The position numbers and the translations under genes were made by a program. Source: Fibrobacteria bacterium GUT31 (GTDB taxonomy: Bacteria > Fibrobacterota > Fibrobacteria > Fibrobacterales > Fibrobacteraceae). Taken from it: a stretch of 49,863 nt of DNA. The notes beneath the pieces are model-generated. The model saw only the letters and a list, made by a program, of their open reading frames with translations. It searched no databases and was not told the DNA's origin. The stretch is from assembly GCA_001462225.1 (NCBI GenBank), contig LIUH01000100.1, positions 3,178 through 53,040 on the forward strand. Reading direction: 5' to 3'. Each line of letters begins with the position of its first letter. The first letter of the stretch is position 1. This document shows positions 8,562-16,736 of this stretch, in pieces.

Positions 8562-9546
8562 AAGAGGAATGTAGTAAAATTCTTTTATACCCGTTCCTGA
8601 TTTCCGTGAATTTTTTCGGCTCTTTTCTAAAATCCGAATCATCTTTGCGAATCGAGTAACTTCCATTGCCCGAATCTTGCGGAAGAGGCAGAGTTTTGTT
8701 TTTCAACTCTTCTATATTAAAATATTCACCGATGGCTTTTATCAGCATATTTGCGACGTTTATTTTAGCTTCTGCGCTATGACCTGCGATGTGCGGCGTG
8801 GCAATTTCAATTAAGGGCAGCAGGCTCTCGTCTATGTTGGGTTCGTTTTCCCAAACGTCAATAATAGCACCCCCCAGGTGCCTGCATTGCAAGGCCTGCC
8901 TCAAGGCTGCACTGCTGCACACCGCACCGCGGGCTGCATTTATCAGCCATGCGCCTTTTTTCATTTTCTTAAAAAATTCCTCGTTTGCAAGATGCCAGGT
9001 CGGATATTTTCCGCCTTTTTCAAGCGGCGTGTGAAGCGTTATTATATCCGCATCAAAAATATTGTCATTCAAATTCTTAGGCGGGTCGCAAAGCAAAAGC
9101 CGCATTCCAAGATTTTCCGCCTCTTTTTTCACCTCTGTGCCAACAGCACCAACGCCGACTATTCCGAGCGAAAGTCCGTTCAAAGGGCGGGTTATTTTTT
9201 TTGAAATTTCAACCAAAGCGGCAGATACATATTCCGCAACGGACTTGGCATTGCTACCATGGGCGGCTGTCCAAAAAATTCCGTTTTTGTCGCAAAACTC
9301 CGTGTCTATATGCTCAAAGCCCGATGTCACCGTTCCGATAAATCTTACATTTGTGCCGAGCAGGGTTTCAGCACCGTATTTTCTGGTTGAGCGTACAATC
9401 AAAGCCTCGGTATCTTTTAGGTTTTCTTTGGAAATATCGTTTGAATCCATATATTGCACGGAAAAATGGGGTTCAAAAATTCCGCATAGTTTTTTTATTT
9501 CTTTGTCAAGAGTTATCCTCGCCATATTTTTGCCCATATACACCAT
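8539..9546 (-). CDS. pdxB: Erythronate-4-phosphate dehydrogenase (PdxB)
   Basis: This 335-aa D-2-hydroxyacid dehydrogenase has a Rossmann motif (GIVGVGAVG) in the middle and the PdxB-like stretches GSNAKSVAEYVSAAL, THTPLEKGGKYPTWHLANE, INAARGAV, DVWENEP and TPHIAGHSAEAK, the last holding the catalytic His. PdxB oxidises 4-phospho-erythronate in the DXP-dependent route to pyridoxal phosphate. ATG 9546 is chosen over upstream in-frame codons because those overlap the promoter-like CTACATT at 9557-9563. The C-terminus is shorter than in E. coli PdxB (about 380 aa) and its end overlaps fliG. Other 2-hydroxyacid dehydrogenase activities are a less likely alternative. Confidence 0.82.
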   Translation of the reverse strand: MVYMGKNMARITLDKEIKKLCGIFEPHFSVQYMDSNDISKENLKDTEALIVRSTRKYGAETLLGTNVRFIGTVTSGFEHIDTEFCDKNGIFWTAAHGSNAKSVAEYVSAALVEISKKITRPLNGLSLGIVGVGAVGTEVKKEAENLGMRLLLCDPPKNLNDNIFDADIITLHTPLEKGGKYPTWHLANEEFFKKMKKGAWLINAARGAVCSSAALRQALQCRHLGGAIIDVWENEPNIDESLLPLIEIATPHIAGHSAEAKINVANMLIKAIGEYFNIEELKNKTLPLPQDSGNGSYSIRKDDSDFRKEPKKFTEIRNGYKRILLHSSCGSKTIL

Positions 9547-9556
9547 TACGGGGCGC

Positions 9557-9563
9557 AATGTAG
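9557..9563 (-). promoter_or_regulatory. Putative -10 element (CTACATT) of pdxB-fliG
   Basis: TTTTTTCTACATT on the minus strand, 10 nt before the ATG at 9546. Confidence 0.45.
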
Positions 9564-9606
9564 AAAAAACTTCGCTCCGGCCTCCACCGGAGGCTCTAAA
9601 TTTTTT

Positions 9607-9613
9607 CTATATT
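9607..9613 (+). promoter_or_regulatory. Putative -10 element (CTATATT) of the methylmalonyl-CoA decarboxylase operon
   Basis: TTTTTTCTATATT lies 27 nt before the ATG at 9641. This leader contains a Shine-Dalgarno-like GAAAGAGG (9627-9634), unlike the short-leader genes. Confidence 0.5.
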
Positions 9614-9640
9614 CCTATTCTGTTTGAAAGAGGTCCGAAA

Positions 9641-10048
9641 ATGATTAAAAAAATAGACCATATAGCCATAGCGGTGCCTTCCATTGAAGAAGCTCGCGGT
9701 TACTATGAAAATGTGCTCGGCTTGAAGCTGGATCATATAGAAGAAGTGGCTGAACAAAAGGTTAAAACAGCTTTTTTTGATGTTGGCGGTGTTTGGATTG
9801 AGCTTTTGGAACCTACCACCCCAGACTCTACCGTTGCAAAATTCATTGAAAACAACAAAGGCAAGGGCGGCTTGCACCACATAGCTTACGAAAGCAGCGA
9901 TGTTGCCGCAGAACTAACTGCAGCCGAGTCTAAGGGTGCGGCTCTCCTTGACAAAACTCCACGCAAAGGTGCCGGCAATATGAATATCGGCTTTTTGCAC
10001 CCAAAATCCACCGGCGGTGCTCTTACCGAGTTCTGTTCCCCAGCTTAA
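9641..10048 (+). CDS. mce: Methylmalonyl-CoA epimerase
   Basis: This 135-aa glyoxalase/VOC-fold enzyme starts MIKKIDHIAIAVPS, with metal ligands expected at H7, in LHHIAYES and at the Glu of LTEFC near the end. It interconverts (R)- and (S)-methylmalonyl-CoA, feeding the (S)-specific decarboxylase encoded next. The frame is open far upstream, but ATG 9641 is supported by an upstream GAAAGAGG and matches the family's start. It lies 8 nt before the decarboxylase alpha gene, as in many propionate-forming anaerobes. No methylmalonyl-CoA mutase gene is in the window. Confidence 0.92.
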   Translation: MIKKIDHIAIAVPSIEEARGYYENVLGLKLDHIEEVAEQKVKTAFFDVGGVWIELLEPTTPDSTVAKFIENNKGKGGLHHIAYESSDVAAELTAAESKGAALLDKTPRKGAGNMNIGFLHPKSTGGALTEFCSPA

Positions 10049-10056
10049 GGTAACAT

Positions 10057-11616
10057 ATGCCAATTAAACCGGGACTTTTAGAAGAATTGAATAAACGCCG
10101 CAAAGAAGCCAAGCTCGGCGGCGGTGCGGATAAAATTGAAAAACGCCATGCAAAAGGGCAGCTCACCGCCAGAGAAAGAGTTGAAACCCTGTTTGACCGA
10201 AACTCTTTTCAGGAATGCGGTTTGCATGTTGACCAAGCTAGGCCTACGGATAAAAGGCTCCCCGGCGATGGTGTTATCACAGGCATTGGCAATGTAGATG
10301 GCCGAGAAGTTGCTGTGTTCAGCCAAGACTTCACAGTAAGCGGCGGTTCCCTTTCTCAAATGCACGCACAGAAAATCAGCGACCTTCAGGAGCAAGCTTG
10401 CGAACTGGGCTTCCCAATAGTAGGCATAAACGATTCCGGCGGTGCGAGAATACAAGAAGGCATATGGGGGTTAAGCGGCTACGGACATGTATTTTACCGC
10501 AATGTTCAAGCCTCCGGCTTGGTTCCGCAAATTTCCATTATAGCAGGACCCTGCGCAGGCGGCGCGGCATATAGCCCGGCACTCACAGACTTTTTAATTC
10601 AAACCCGCAAAAATGCGGAGATGTATATATGCGGCCCAAGCGTTATTAAAGCGGCAACCGGCCAAGAAGCTCCTGTGGAGCAATTCGGCACCGCAGAAGC
10701 ACACGCAAGCATAAGCGGAAACATTCATTTTGTCGCGGAAGACGATAAAGACGCAATTGCAATCACTAAAAAGTTGCTCAGTTTTTTGCCGCTCAACAAT
10801 ATGCAAAACCCTCCGCACGTTTTGCCGGAGGCCATAGCGGAAATCAAAGATGAAAGTTTAAACGAGCTTGTACCCGCAGATTCCAAATCGGGCTTTGATG
10901 TGCATAAGGTTATAGAGGCAATAACGGATAAAGGCCAGTGGCTGGAAGTCCAGCGCGACTTTGCAAAAAACATAGTTGTAGGCTTTGCCCGCATAGAAGG
11001 CATGGTTGCAGGCATAATCGCAAATCAGCCCGCTGTCAAGGCAGGTAGCTTGGATATAGACAGCTCCGATAAGGGTGCCAGATTTATCCGTTTTTGCAAT
11101 GCTTTCAATATTCCGGTTGTAAACCTTGTAGATGTTCCGGGTTTCATGCCGGGCCTCGCTCAGGAAAGAGGTGGCATAATCAGGCACGGCGCAAAAATGC
11201 TCTTTGCATACGCCGCCGCGACCGTTCCTAAAATAACCGTTATAATGCGCAAAGCTTATGGCGGTTCTTACCTTGCCATGTGCTCCAAAGACATGGGCGC
11301 AGATTTTGTTTATGCTTGGCCCTGCGCAGAAATTGCGGTCATGGGTGCAGAGGGCGCAATTCCTGTTGTGTATAAAAAAGAGATAGACGCTGCAAAGGCA
11401 GAAGGCGGCGAAGCCGCTGCAAAAGCCAAAAAAGCGGAGCTTATCGAAAAGTATCACGACAAATTCGCAAGCCCTTGGCAAGCAGCAGAGACTAATATGA
11501 TAACAGATGTGATAGAGCCGTCTGAAACCAGATATAGCATAGCCTTGGCCTTGCGTTTCTCGCTCACCAAACGCTCTACGCGCCCACCCAAAAAACATGG
11601 ATTAATACCGCTATGA
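10057..11616 (+). CDS. mmdA: Methylmalonyl-CoA decarboxylase alpha subunit (carboxyltransferase)
   Basis: This 519-aa protein belongs to the acyl-CoA carboxyltransferase family shared by MmdA and propionyl-CoA carboxylase beta. Landmarks are RERVETLFD, GDGVITGIG, the oxyanion-hole regions SGGARIQEG and GPCAGGAAYSPAL in the first half, and IVGFARIEG, DVPGFMPG and KAYGGSYLAM in the second. With the beta, gamma and biotin subunits alongside it should move CO2 from (S)-methylmalonyl-CoA to biotin as part of a Na+-exporting membrane decarboxylase (EC 7.2.4.3). A carboxylase role is less likely because no biotin carboxylase gene is here and the Na+-pump beta subunit is present. It overlaps the next gene by 4 nt. 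Confidence 0.93.
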   Translation: MPIKPGLLEELNKRRKEAKLGGGADKIEKRHAKGQLTARERVETLFDRNSFQECGLHVDQARPTDKRLPGDGVITGIGNVDGREVAVFSQDFTVSGGSLSQMHAQKISDLQEQACELGFPIVGINDSGGARIQEGIWGLSGYGHVFYRNVQASGLVPQISIIAGPCAGGAAYSPALTDFLIQTRKNAEMYICGPSVIKAATGQEAPVEQFGTAEAHASISGNIHFVAEDDKDAIAITKKLLSFLPLNNMQNPPHVLPEAIAEIKDESLNELVPADSKSGFDVHKVIEAITDKGQWLEVQRDFAKNIVVGFARIEGMVAGIIANQPAVKAGSLDIDSSDKGARFIRFCNAFNIPVVNLVDVPGFMPGLAQERGGIIRHGAKMLFAYAAATVPKITVIMRKAYGGSYLAMCSKDMGADFVYAWPCAEIAVMGAEGAIPVVYKKEIDAAKAEGGEAAAKAKKAELIEKYHDKFASPWQAAETNMITDVIEPSETRYSIALALRFSLTKRSTRPPKKHGLIPL

Positions 11617-12245
11617 ATGAAACAGTGCAAGATGGAACGGTTGGACTTTCTCCCGTTATAGGGAATTACCAGTTTGCTACCCATAAAAATGGGAAAGTGG
11701 ATACGCTGGTTGTAGTGAAGGTTGTTAAAGACCACGAGGGCAACGAGCAGGTTCTCTACAAAACTTATGAACATAGCGCAATAGCCAAAAAAGTTACGGA
11801 TGAAAAAACCGGCGAAGCGAGTGTTCATGAAAAACTGGCTACCGTTAAACTCGGAGAAACATACAAGGCTAAAGACGGTACGGCTTCCAGCTATGGAATC
11901 AGCGATTTGCTTGAATTCCAAAGCATTGGCTTTGTGCTTGTGCTTTTCGTTTTAGTCGGCTTGTGGGGATTAATCGCTTTGGTCAGCTATATTGTAAAAA
12001 TACTCGGCTTGGCAAAAGTAGAAGCACCAAAACCCGCTTCGGCTCCTGTTGCCGCTTCGCCTGCCGGGGCAAAAACCATTCATCCCGGTTTAAGCGATGA
12101 ACAATTTGTAGCAATTATCAGCGCGGCTGCGGCTCACGCCCTTGGCGGAAAGCCCGTTAACGTCGTAAAATTCAAACCCCTTAACACGATGGATTGGACT
12201 TGGGCTATTCAAGGCAGAGTTTCGCTCCACACACACAAGGTTTAA
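11613..12245 (+). CDS. Decarboxylase gamma-like subunit (OadG-type) with extra N-terminal domain
   Basis: The only membrane segment (around residues 108-131: FVLVLFVLVGLWGLIALV) followed by an Ala/Pro-rich stretch and a soluble tail (LSDEQFVAIISAAAAHALGG) is the pattern of OadG/MmdD subunits, which anchor and assemble the decarboxylase. At 210 aa it is about twice the usual length because roughly 105 residues precede the membrane helix, with a beta-rich look (DTLVVVKVVKDHEGNEQVLYK). That part would face the periplasm or cytoplasm depending on topology and I do not recognise it. The ATG overlaps the mmdA stop codon (ATGA). Confidence 0.82.
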   Translation: MNETVQDGTVGLSPVIGNYQFATHKNGKVDTLVVVKVVKDHEGNEQVLYKTYEHSAIAKKVTDEKTGEASVHEKLATVKLGETYKAKDGTASSYGISDLLEFQSIGFVLVLFVLVGLWGLIALVSYIVKILGLAKVEAPKPASAPVAASPAGAKTIHPGLSDEQFVAIISAAAAHALGGKPVNVVKFKPLNTMDWTWAIQGRVSLHTHKV

Positions 12246-12260
12246 CCAGAAGGAATAGTT

Positions 12261-12638
12261 ATGAAAACACTCCGCATCACTTTGGAAGGCAAAACATACG
12301 ATGTTGCCGTTGAAGTTCTCGGCGAAAACGCCGCACCGGTTTCTGCACCCGTACCCGCATCGGCCCCTTCGGCACCTGTTGCACCTACCCCTGCTCCCGC
12401 CCCAGCACCTGCTCCAACCGCCGGTGCAGGTTCCGTGTTAAGCCCTATGGCCGGCCAGGTTATGAAAATAAAGGTAGCCGTAGGCGCTGCCGTTAGTGCA
12501 AATCAGGAAGTTGTGGTTTTGGAAGCCATGAAAATGGAAACTCCGATATACGCTCCTGCCGCAGGTACAGTTCAGGCGATAAACGTAAAAGAAGGCGATG
12601 CCGTTGCTGAAGGCCAAGCACTGCTCACAATAGGCTAA
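12261..12638 (+). CDS. mmdC: Biotin carboxyl carrier subunit of the decarboxylase
   Basis: This 125-aa protein has a short N-terminal part, an Ala/Pro hinge (about residues 25-55) and a biotinyl domain with the canonical site EAMKMET; the biotinylated lysine is K91. The mobile arm carries carboxyl groups from the alpha subunit to the beta subunit in the membrane. A good ribosome-binding site (AAGGAA) precedes the ATG, as expected for an internal operon gene. Gene order alpha-gamma-biotin-X-beta is close to that of known Na+-pumping methylmalonyl-CoA decarboxylases. Confidence 0.93.
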   Translation: MKTLRITLEGKTYDVAVEVLGENAAPVSAPVPASAPSAPVAPTPAPAPAPAPTAGAGSVLSPMAGQVMKIKVAVGAAVSANQEVVVLEAMKMETPIYAPAAGTVQAINVKEGDAVAEGQALLTIG

Positions 12639-12648
12639 CGGAGGTTTT

Positions 12649-12927
12649 ATGGCATCTGCTTTTGAAGACAACGGGCTTGACAACTATACGATCACCATAA
12701 GTTTGATTTCCGGCGAGAAAATCAAGTTTTATTTTAAGGCGGATGTGGCAAAAGCCAAGGAAGAGTATATTCGTCTGTGCCGAAAACTGGAAACAGAGCA
12801 AAAGTACATATACATAATGAAGTATGGTAAATTTATGTTCATTCCGACTGCGCATATTGAGCTTGTGGTTTTGGATAACCCCAGCAAAATAGACGCCGGA
12901 GCGCAAAGCAAAATTGAAAGCAGGTGA
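12649..12927 (+). CDS. Small unknown protein inside the decarboxylase operon
   Basis: This 92-aa protein has no signal peptide or membrane segment. It starts with an acidic stretch, then a probable beta-hairpin (YTITISLISGEKIKFYF), a helix with a Cys (KAKEEYIRLCRKLETEQ) and another beta pair (KYIYIMKYGKFMFI, HIELVVLD). A strong Shine-Dalgarno (ACGGAGG) lies 6 nt before the ATG, 10 nt after the biotin carrier gene and 21 nt before the beta subunit. I do not recognise the family. Its position between subunit genes suggests a role in assembly or regulation of the decarboxylase; this is inference from context only. Confidence 0.8.
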   Translation: MASAFEDNGLDNYTITISLISGEKIKFYFKADVAKAKEEYIRLCRKLETEQKYIYIMKYGKFMFIPTAHIELVVLDNPSKIDAGAQSKIESR

Positions 12928-12948
12928 ATTCAGAAACAAGAGGACAAA

Positions 12949-14097
12949 ATGGAAGTGATCAATGGTATGATAGCTAATATGGGTTTCAGTTCAATAACTG
13001 GCTCGATGTTGATAATGTGGGTAGTGGCAAGCGTGCTTTTATACCTAGGCATAAAGAAACAGTTTGAGCCGCTTTTGCTGGTGCCCATAGCCTTTGGCTC
13101 CCTTTTAACCAACTTGCCAACCCGCCTTTTTTATGATGGCGGCTGGAATATTCAAGGCATGTTCGTTCCATTTGAAGGGCTTTACTACTACATTAGTCAG
13201 GGCGTTCAGCTTGAACTTTTCCCGCCAATTATATTCTTAGGCGTCGGTGCTTTGACGGATTTTGGCCCCTTAATTGCCAACCCCCGCACTTTGCTTTTGG
13301 GTGGTGCGGCACAACTCGGTGTTCTCTTTACGGCTTTTGTGGCTGTTTCAAGCGGGATGTTTACCCTTGGCGAGGCGGCGAGCATCGGCATTATAGGCGG
13401 CGCAGACGGCCCCACTTCCATATTCCTTTCCAACAAATTAGCAAAGCATTTGCTAGGCCCCATAGCGGTTGCGGCATATACGTATATGGCCTTGGTTCCC
13501 TTAATTCAGCCACCGATTATGAAATTGATGACAACGGAAAAGGAACGCAAAATCAGAATGAAATCGCTCAGACCGGTTAGCCGTTTGGAAAAAATTGTGT
13601 TTGCTCTTGTTGTTATGGTATTCTGCATAATAGTTGTTCCGGATGTTTCTGCTCTTATCGCAATGTTGATGCTCGGCAATCTGCTCAGGGAATGCGGCGT
13701 TGTGGATAGATTGGTTAAGGCATCTCAAAACGAAATTATAAATGTGGTGACCATTTTCTTAGGCACAAGCGTGGGCATGACCATGCAGGCGGATTTATTC
13801 CTGCGCCCGACCACAATCATGATTATAGCCCTCGGCGTTGTAGCCTTTGGAGTCAGCACCACGGGTGGCTTGCTGTTTGCCAAGATAATGAATCTTCTTT
13901 CGCCCAAGAACCCGGTTAATCCTTTAATCGGTTCGGCAGGGGTAAGTGCTGTGCCTATGGCGGCTCGTGTTAGCCAAGTTGTAGGCGCAAAATACGACCC
14001 GCAAAACTTCCTTTTGATGCACGCCATGGGACCAAATGTGGCAGGTGTTATAGGAACGGCAGTTGCGGCAGGGTATTTTATAAGCAAGCTGGGGTAA
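12949..14097 (+). CDS. mmdB: Na+-transporting decarboxylase beta subunit
   Basis: This 382-aa polytopic membrane protein of the OadB/MmdB family has about nine hydrophobic segments. Family blocks include FPPIIFLGVGALTDFGPL, the re-entrant GEAASIGIIGGADGPTSIF containing the conserved Asp that couples decarboxylation of carboxybiotin to Na+ export, and GSAGVSAVPMAARV near the C-terminus. It releases CO2 from carboxybiotin and exports Na+, conserving energy during propionate formation. AGAGGAC upstream is a suitable ribosome-binding site. Length is normal for the shorter (about 380 aa) MmdB forms. Confidence 0.93.
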   Translation: MEVINGMIANMGFSSITGSMLIMWVVASVLLYLGIKKQFEPLLLVPIAFGSLLTNLPTRLFYDGGWNIQGMFVPFEGLYYYISQGVQLELFPPIIFLGVGALTDFGPLIANPRTLLLGGAAQLGVLFTAFVAVSSGMFTLGEAASIGIIGGADGPTSIFLSNKLAKHLLGPIAVAAYTYMALVPLIQPPIMKLMTTEKERKIRMKSLRPVSRLEKIVFALVVMVFCIIVVPDVSALIAMLMLGNLLRECGVVDRLVKASQNEIINVVTIFLGTSVGMTMQADLFLRPTTIMIIALGVVAFGVSTTGGLLFAKIMNLLSPKNPVNPLIGSAGVSAVPMAARVSQVVGAKYDPQNFLLMHAMGPNVAGVIGTAVAAGYFISKLG

Positions 14098-14110
14098 ATG
14101 CGTATATTGC

Positions 14111-14740
14111 ATGAAATCCCTCCGCAAATTCATCATTCTTATTCTCGCTGCCATAACAAGCGTCTTTTTGGTTTTTTCGATACCGATTTTAAATAAGTTC
14201 ATTAAGGGGGAATTCAAATCCGAAAAAACATACACCAAAACAGAAGTAAAAATGTTAACTCAGGAAAAACCGCCGGAACCGCCAAAGCCAAAAGAAGCTA
14301 CCCGCAAACCGAACAGGCAAAATACAAATAGCAGAACACCTAAGGCCGGGCCAAGGTTTGCCATGAATTTAGACGTTGTGGGCGGGAGCGGCGGAGTCGT
14401 TGTGCCGAATGAATTGGTTGCTATGAAGAGCGGAACCGGAAATTTGGGCAGCGGAGATGTGGACGAAAAGCCGGTATTAAAAAGTTCATCCCGATTTCAA
14501 CCCCCGCAAGCGATAAGAGACGGCGAAATAAACGCAAGCCTTAGAATTTCCTTTTGCGTTAATGCAAGCGGAAAACCCTACGACATTCGCATAATAGAAG
14601 AGGTACCCGCAGGAAAGGGGCTTGCAAATGCCGGCAGAGACGCCATAATGGGAATGGAATTCGCTCCTGCAAAAAAAGGCGGCTCTGCGGTTTCTTTCTG
14701 CGGGTTGGAACAACCTTTTGAGATTAAGTTCAGGGAATGA
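14111..14740 (+). CDS. TonB-like energy transducer family protein
   Basis: This 209-aa protein has one N-terminal membrane anchor (about residues 8-28), a Pro/Lys-rich stretch (EKPPEPPKPKEATRKP, about 52-67), a Gly-rich middle and a C-terminal domain (about 120-209) resembling TonB/AgmX-type ends: GEINASLRISFCVNASGKPYD followed by a helix and the final FEIKFRE. It would span the periplasm from the inner membrane. No ExbB or ExbD gene is nearby. It directly follows the decarboxylase beta subunit (13 nt) and overlaps the TPR gene by 4 nt. Pairing of such a protein with a TPR protein suggests envelope transport or an adventurous-gliding type complex, but function is not established. Confidence 0.7.
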   Translation: MKSLRKFIILILAAITSVFLVFSIPILNKFIKGEFKSEKTYTKTEVKMLTQEKPPEPPKPKEATRKPNRQNTNSRTPKAGPRFAMNLDVVGGSGGVVVPNELVAMKSGTGNLGSGDVDEKPVLKSSSRFQPPQAIRDGEINASLRISFCVNASGKPYDIRIIEEVPAGKGLANAGRDAIMGMEFAPAKKGGSAVSFCGLEQPFEIKFRE

Positions 14741-15773
14741 ATATGAGAAAAGTCGCATTTTGCATTTTGATTCTTGCTCAGGTATTTGCTTTTTCGCAAA
14801 CCCAATCCGCAGACCAAATTTTAAACCAAGCGAATTCATTGTACAACAATGGCCGCTATGCACAAGCTATTTTGCTGTACCGCAAAGCGGAAGAAAGAGG
14901 AGCGAACCCCGTTGCAACGAGTTTCAACACAGCTAACAGCCTTTTTCAACTCAATAAATTTCCGGAAGCAGTGGCGGCATATCGCAAAGCGGTAAATTTC
15001 TCAAACGGCGAATTTGCCCCGGCTCTTGCAAACTTGGCGGCTGTGCTTTACAGAATCGGCGAATATGCAGAGAGCATAGCTGTGTATCGCAGAGCACTGA
15101 GTTTAGACCCAAATAACGCTTCTGCTTGGATTTATCTTGCGGAGGCTTACCAAAAAACCGGCGATAATGTGGGGGCATTGCAGGCACTTGAAAAAGCGAG
15201 GCAAATAGATTCCTTAGATGTCACTCTTGTTTACCAGCAAAGCGAGATTCATATAGCGATGGATGAATTTGAAGCCGCCGTAAATTTGGTTAAAAACGGA
15301 TATGCAAAAAATCCCGAAGAACTGGATTTTCTTGTGTACCTGGGTGATATTTACCGATTGAATAAACATTTTCCCGAAAGCGCAGCCGCTTACAGAGAGG
15401 CACTTGCCGTTAAACCGAGCGACAAAGAATTGCTTTATAAATTAGCGGATTGCCTGGCGGAAGACCAAAAACCCTACCTTGCGATGGACGTGCTAAATCA
15501 AATTGTGCAAATGGATTCCAACTTTACCGATGCTGCCATATTTTTGGGAAATTTGGCTTTTGAAACGCAGTGGTTAGATAGGGCGGAAGCCGCCTATCTG
15601 ATTGCAGGGCGGCACGGGAACAATGAAGCTATTTACGGTTTGCAAAACATAGTATATGAATATGTCCAAAAAAAACGTATTGACGAAGCCCAACAAACTG
15701 TTCAAAAGATTTTAAATTTATATCCGAAAAACGCAGAACTAAAAGCGGAATTCAATTCTATTTTGGAAGGCGA

Positions 15774-15777
<4 letters not shown>
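14737..15777 (+). CDS. Exported TPR-repeat protein
   Basis: This 346-aa protein has a signal peptide (MRKVAFCILILAQVFAFSQT; two in-frame ATGs lie at 14737 and 14743) and about seven TPR units with typical spacing, for example NAASWIYLAEAYQKTGDN and DFLVYLGDIYRLNKHFPES. It is likely a periplasmic protein-interaction scaffold. Its start overlaps the TonB-like gene and its stop overlaps the glycosyltransferase start (ATGA), so the three are probably made together. No enzymatic motif is visible. Confidence 0.82.

Positions 15778-16728
<951 letters not shown>

Positions 16729-16736
<8 letters not shown>

Noticed and set aside
9580-9594. Small hairpin GCCTCC-ACC-GGAGGC between pdxB and the mmd operon promoters
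   Set aside because: The stem is only 6 bp, lies between two divergent promoter-like elements, and no T-tract follows, so a terminator call is not justified.
10858-11598. Long 246-codon open frame opposite the decarboxylase alpha gene
   Set aside because: It is a mirror of a highly conserved coding region with strong codon bias; the translated sequence is Cys/His/Phe-rich and unlike any family.
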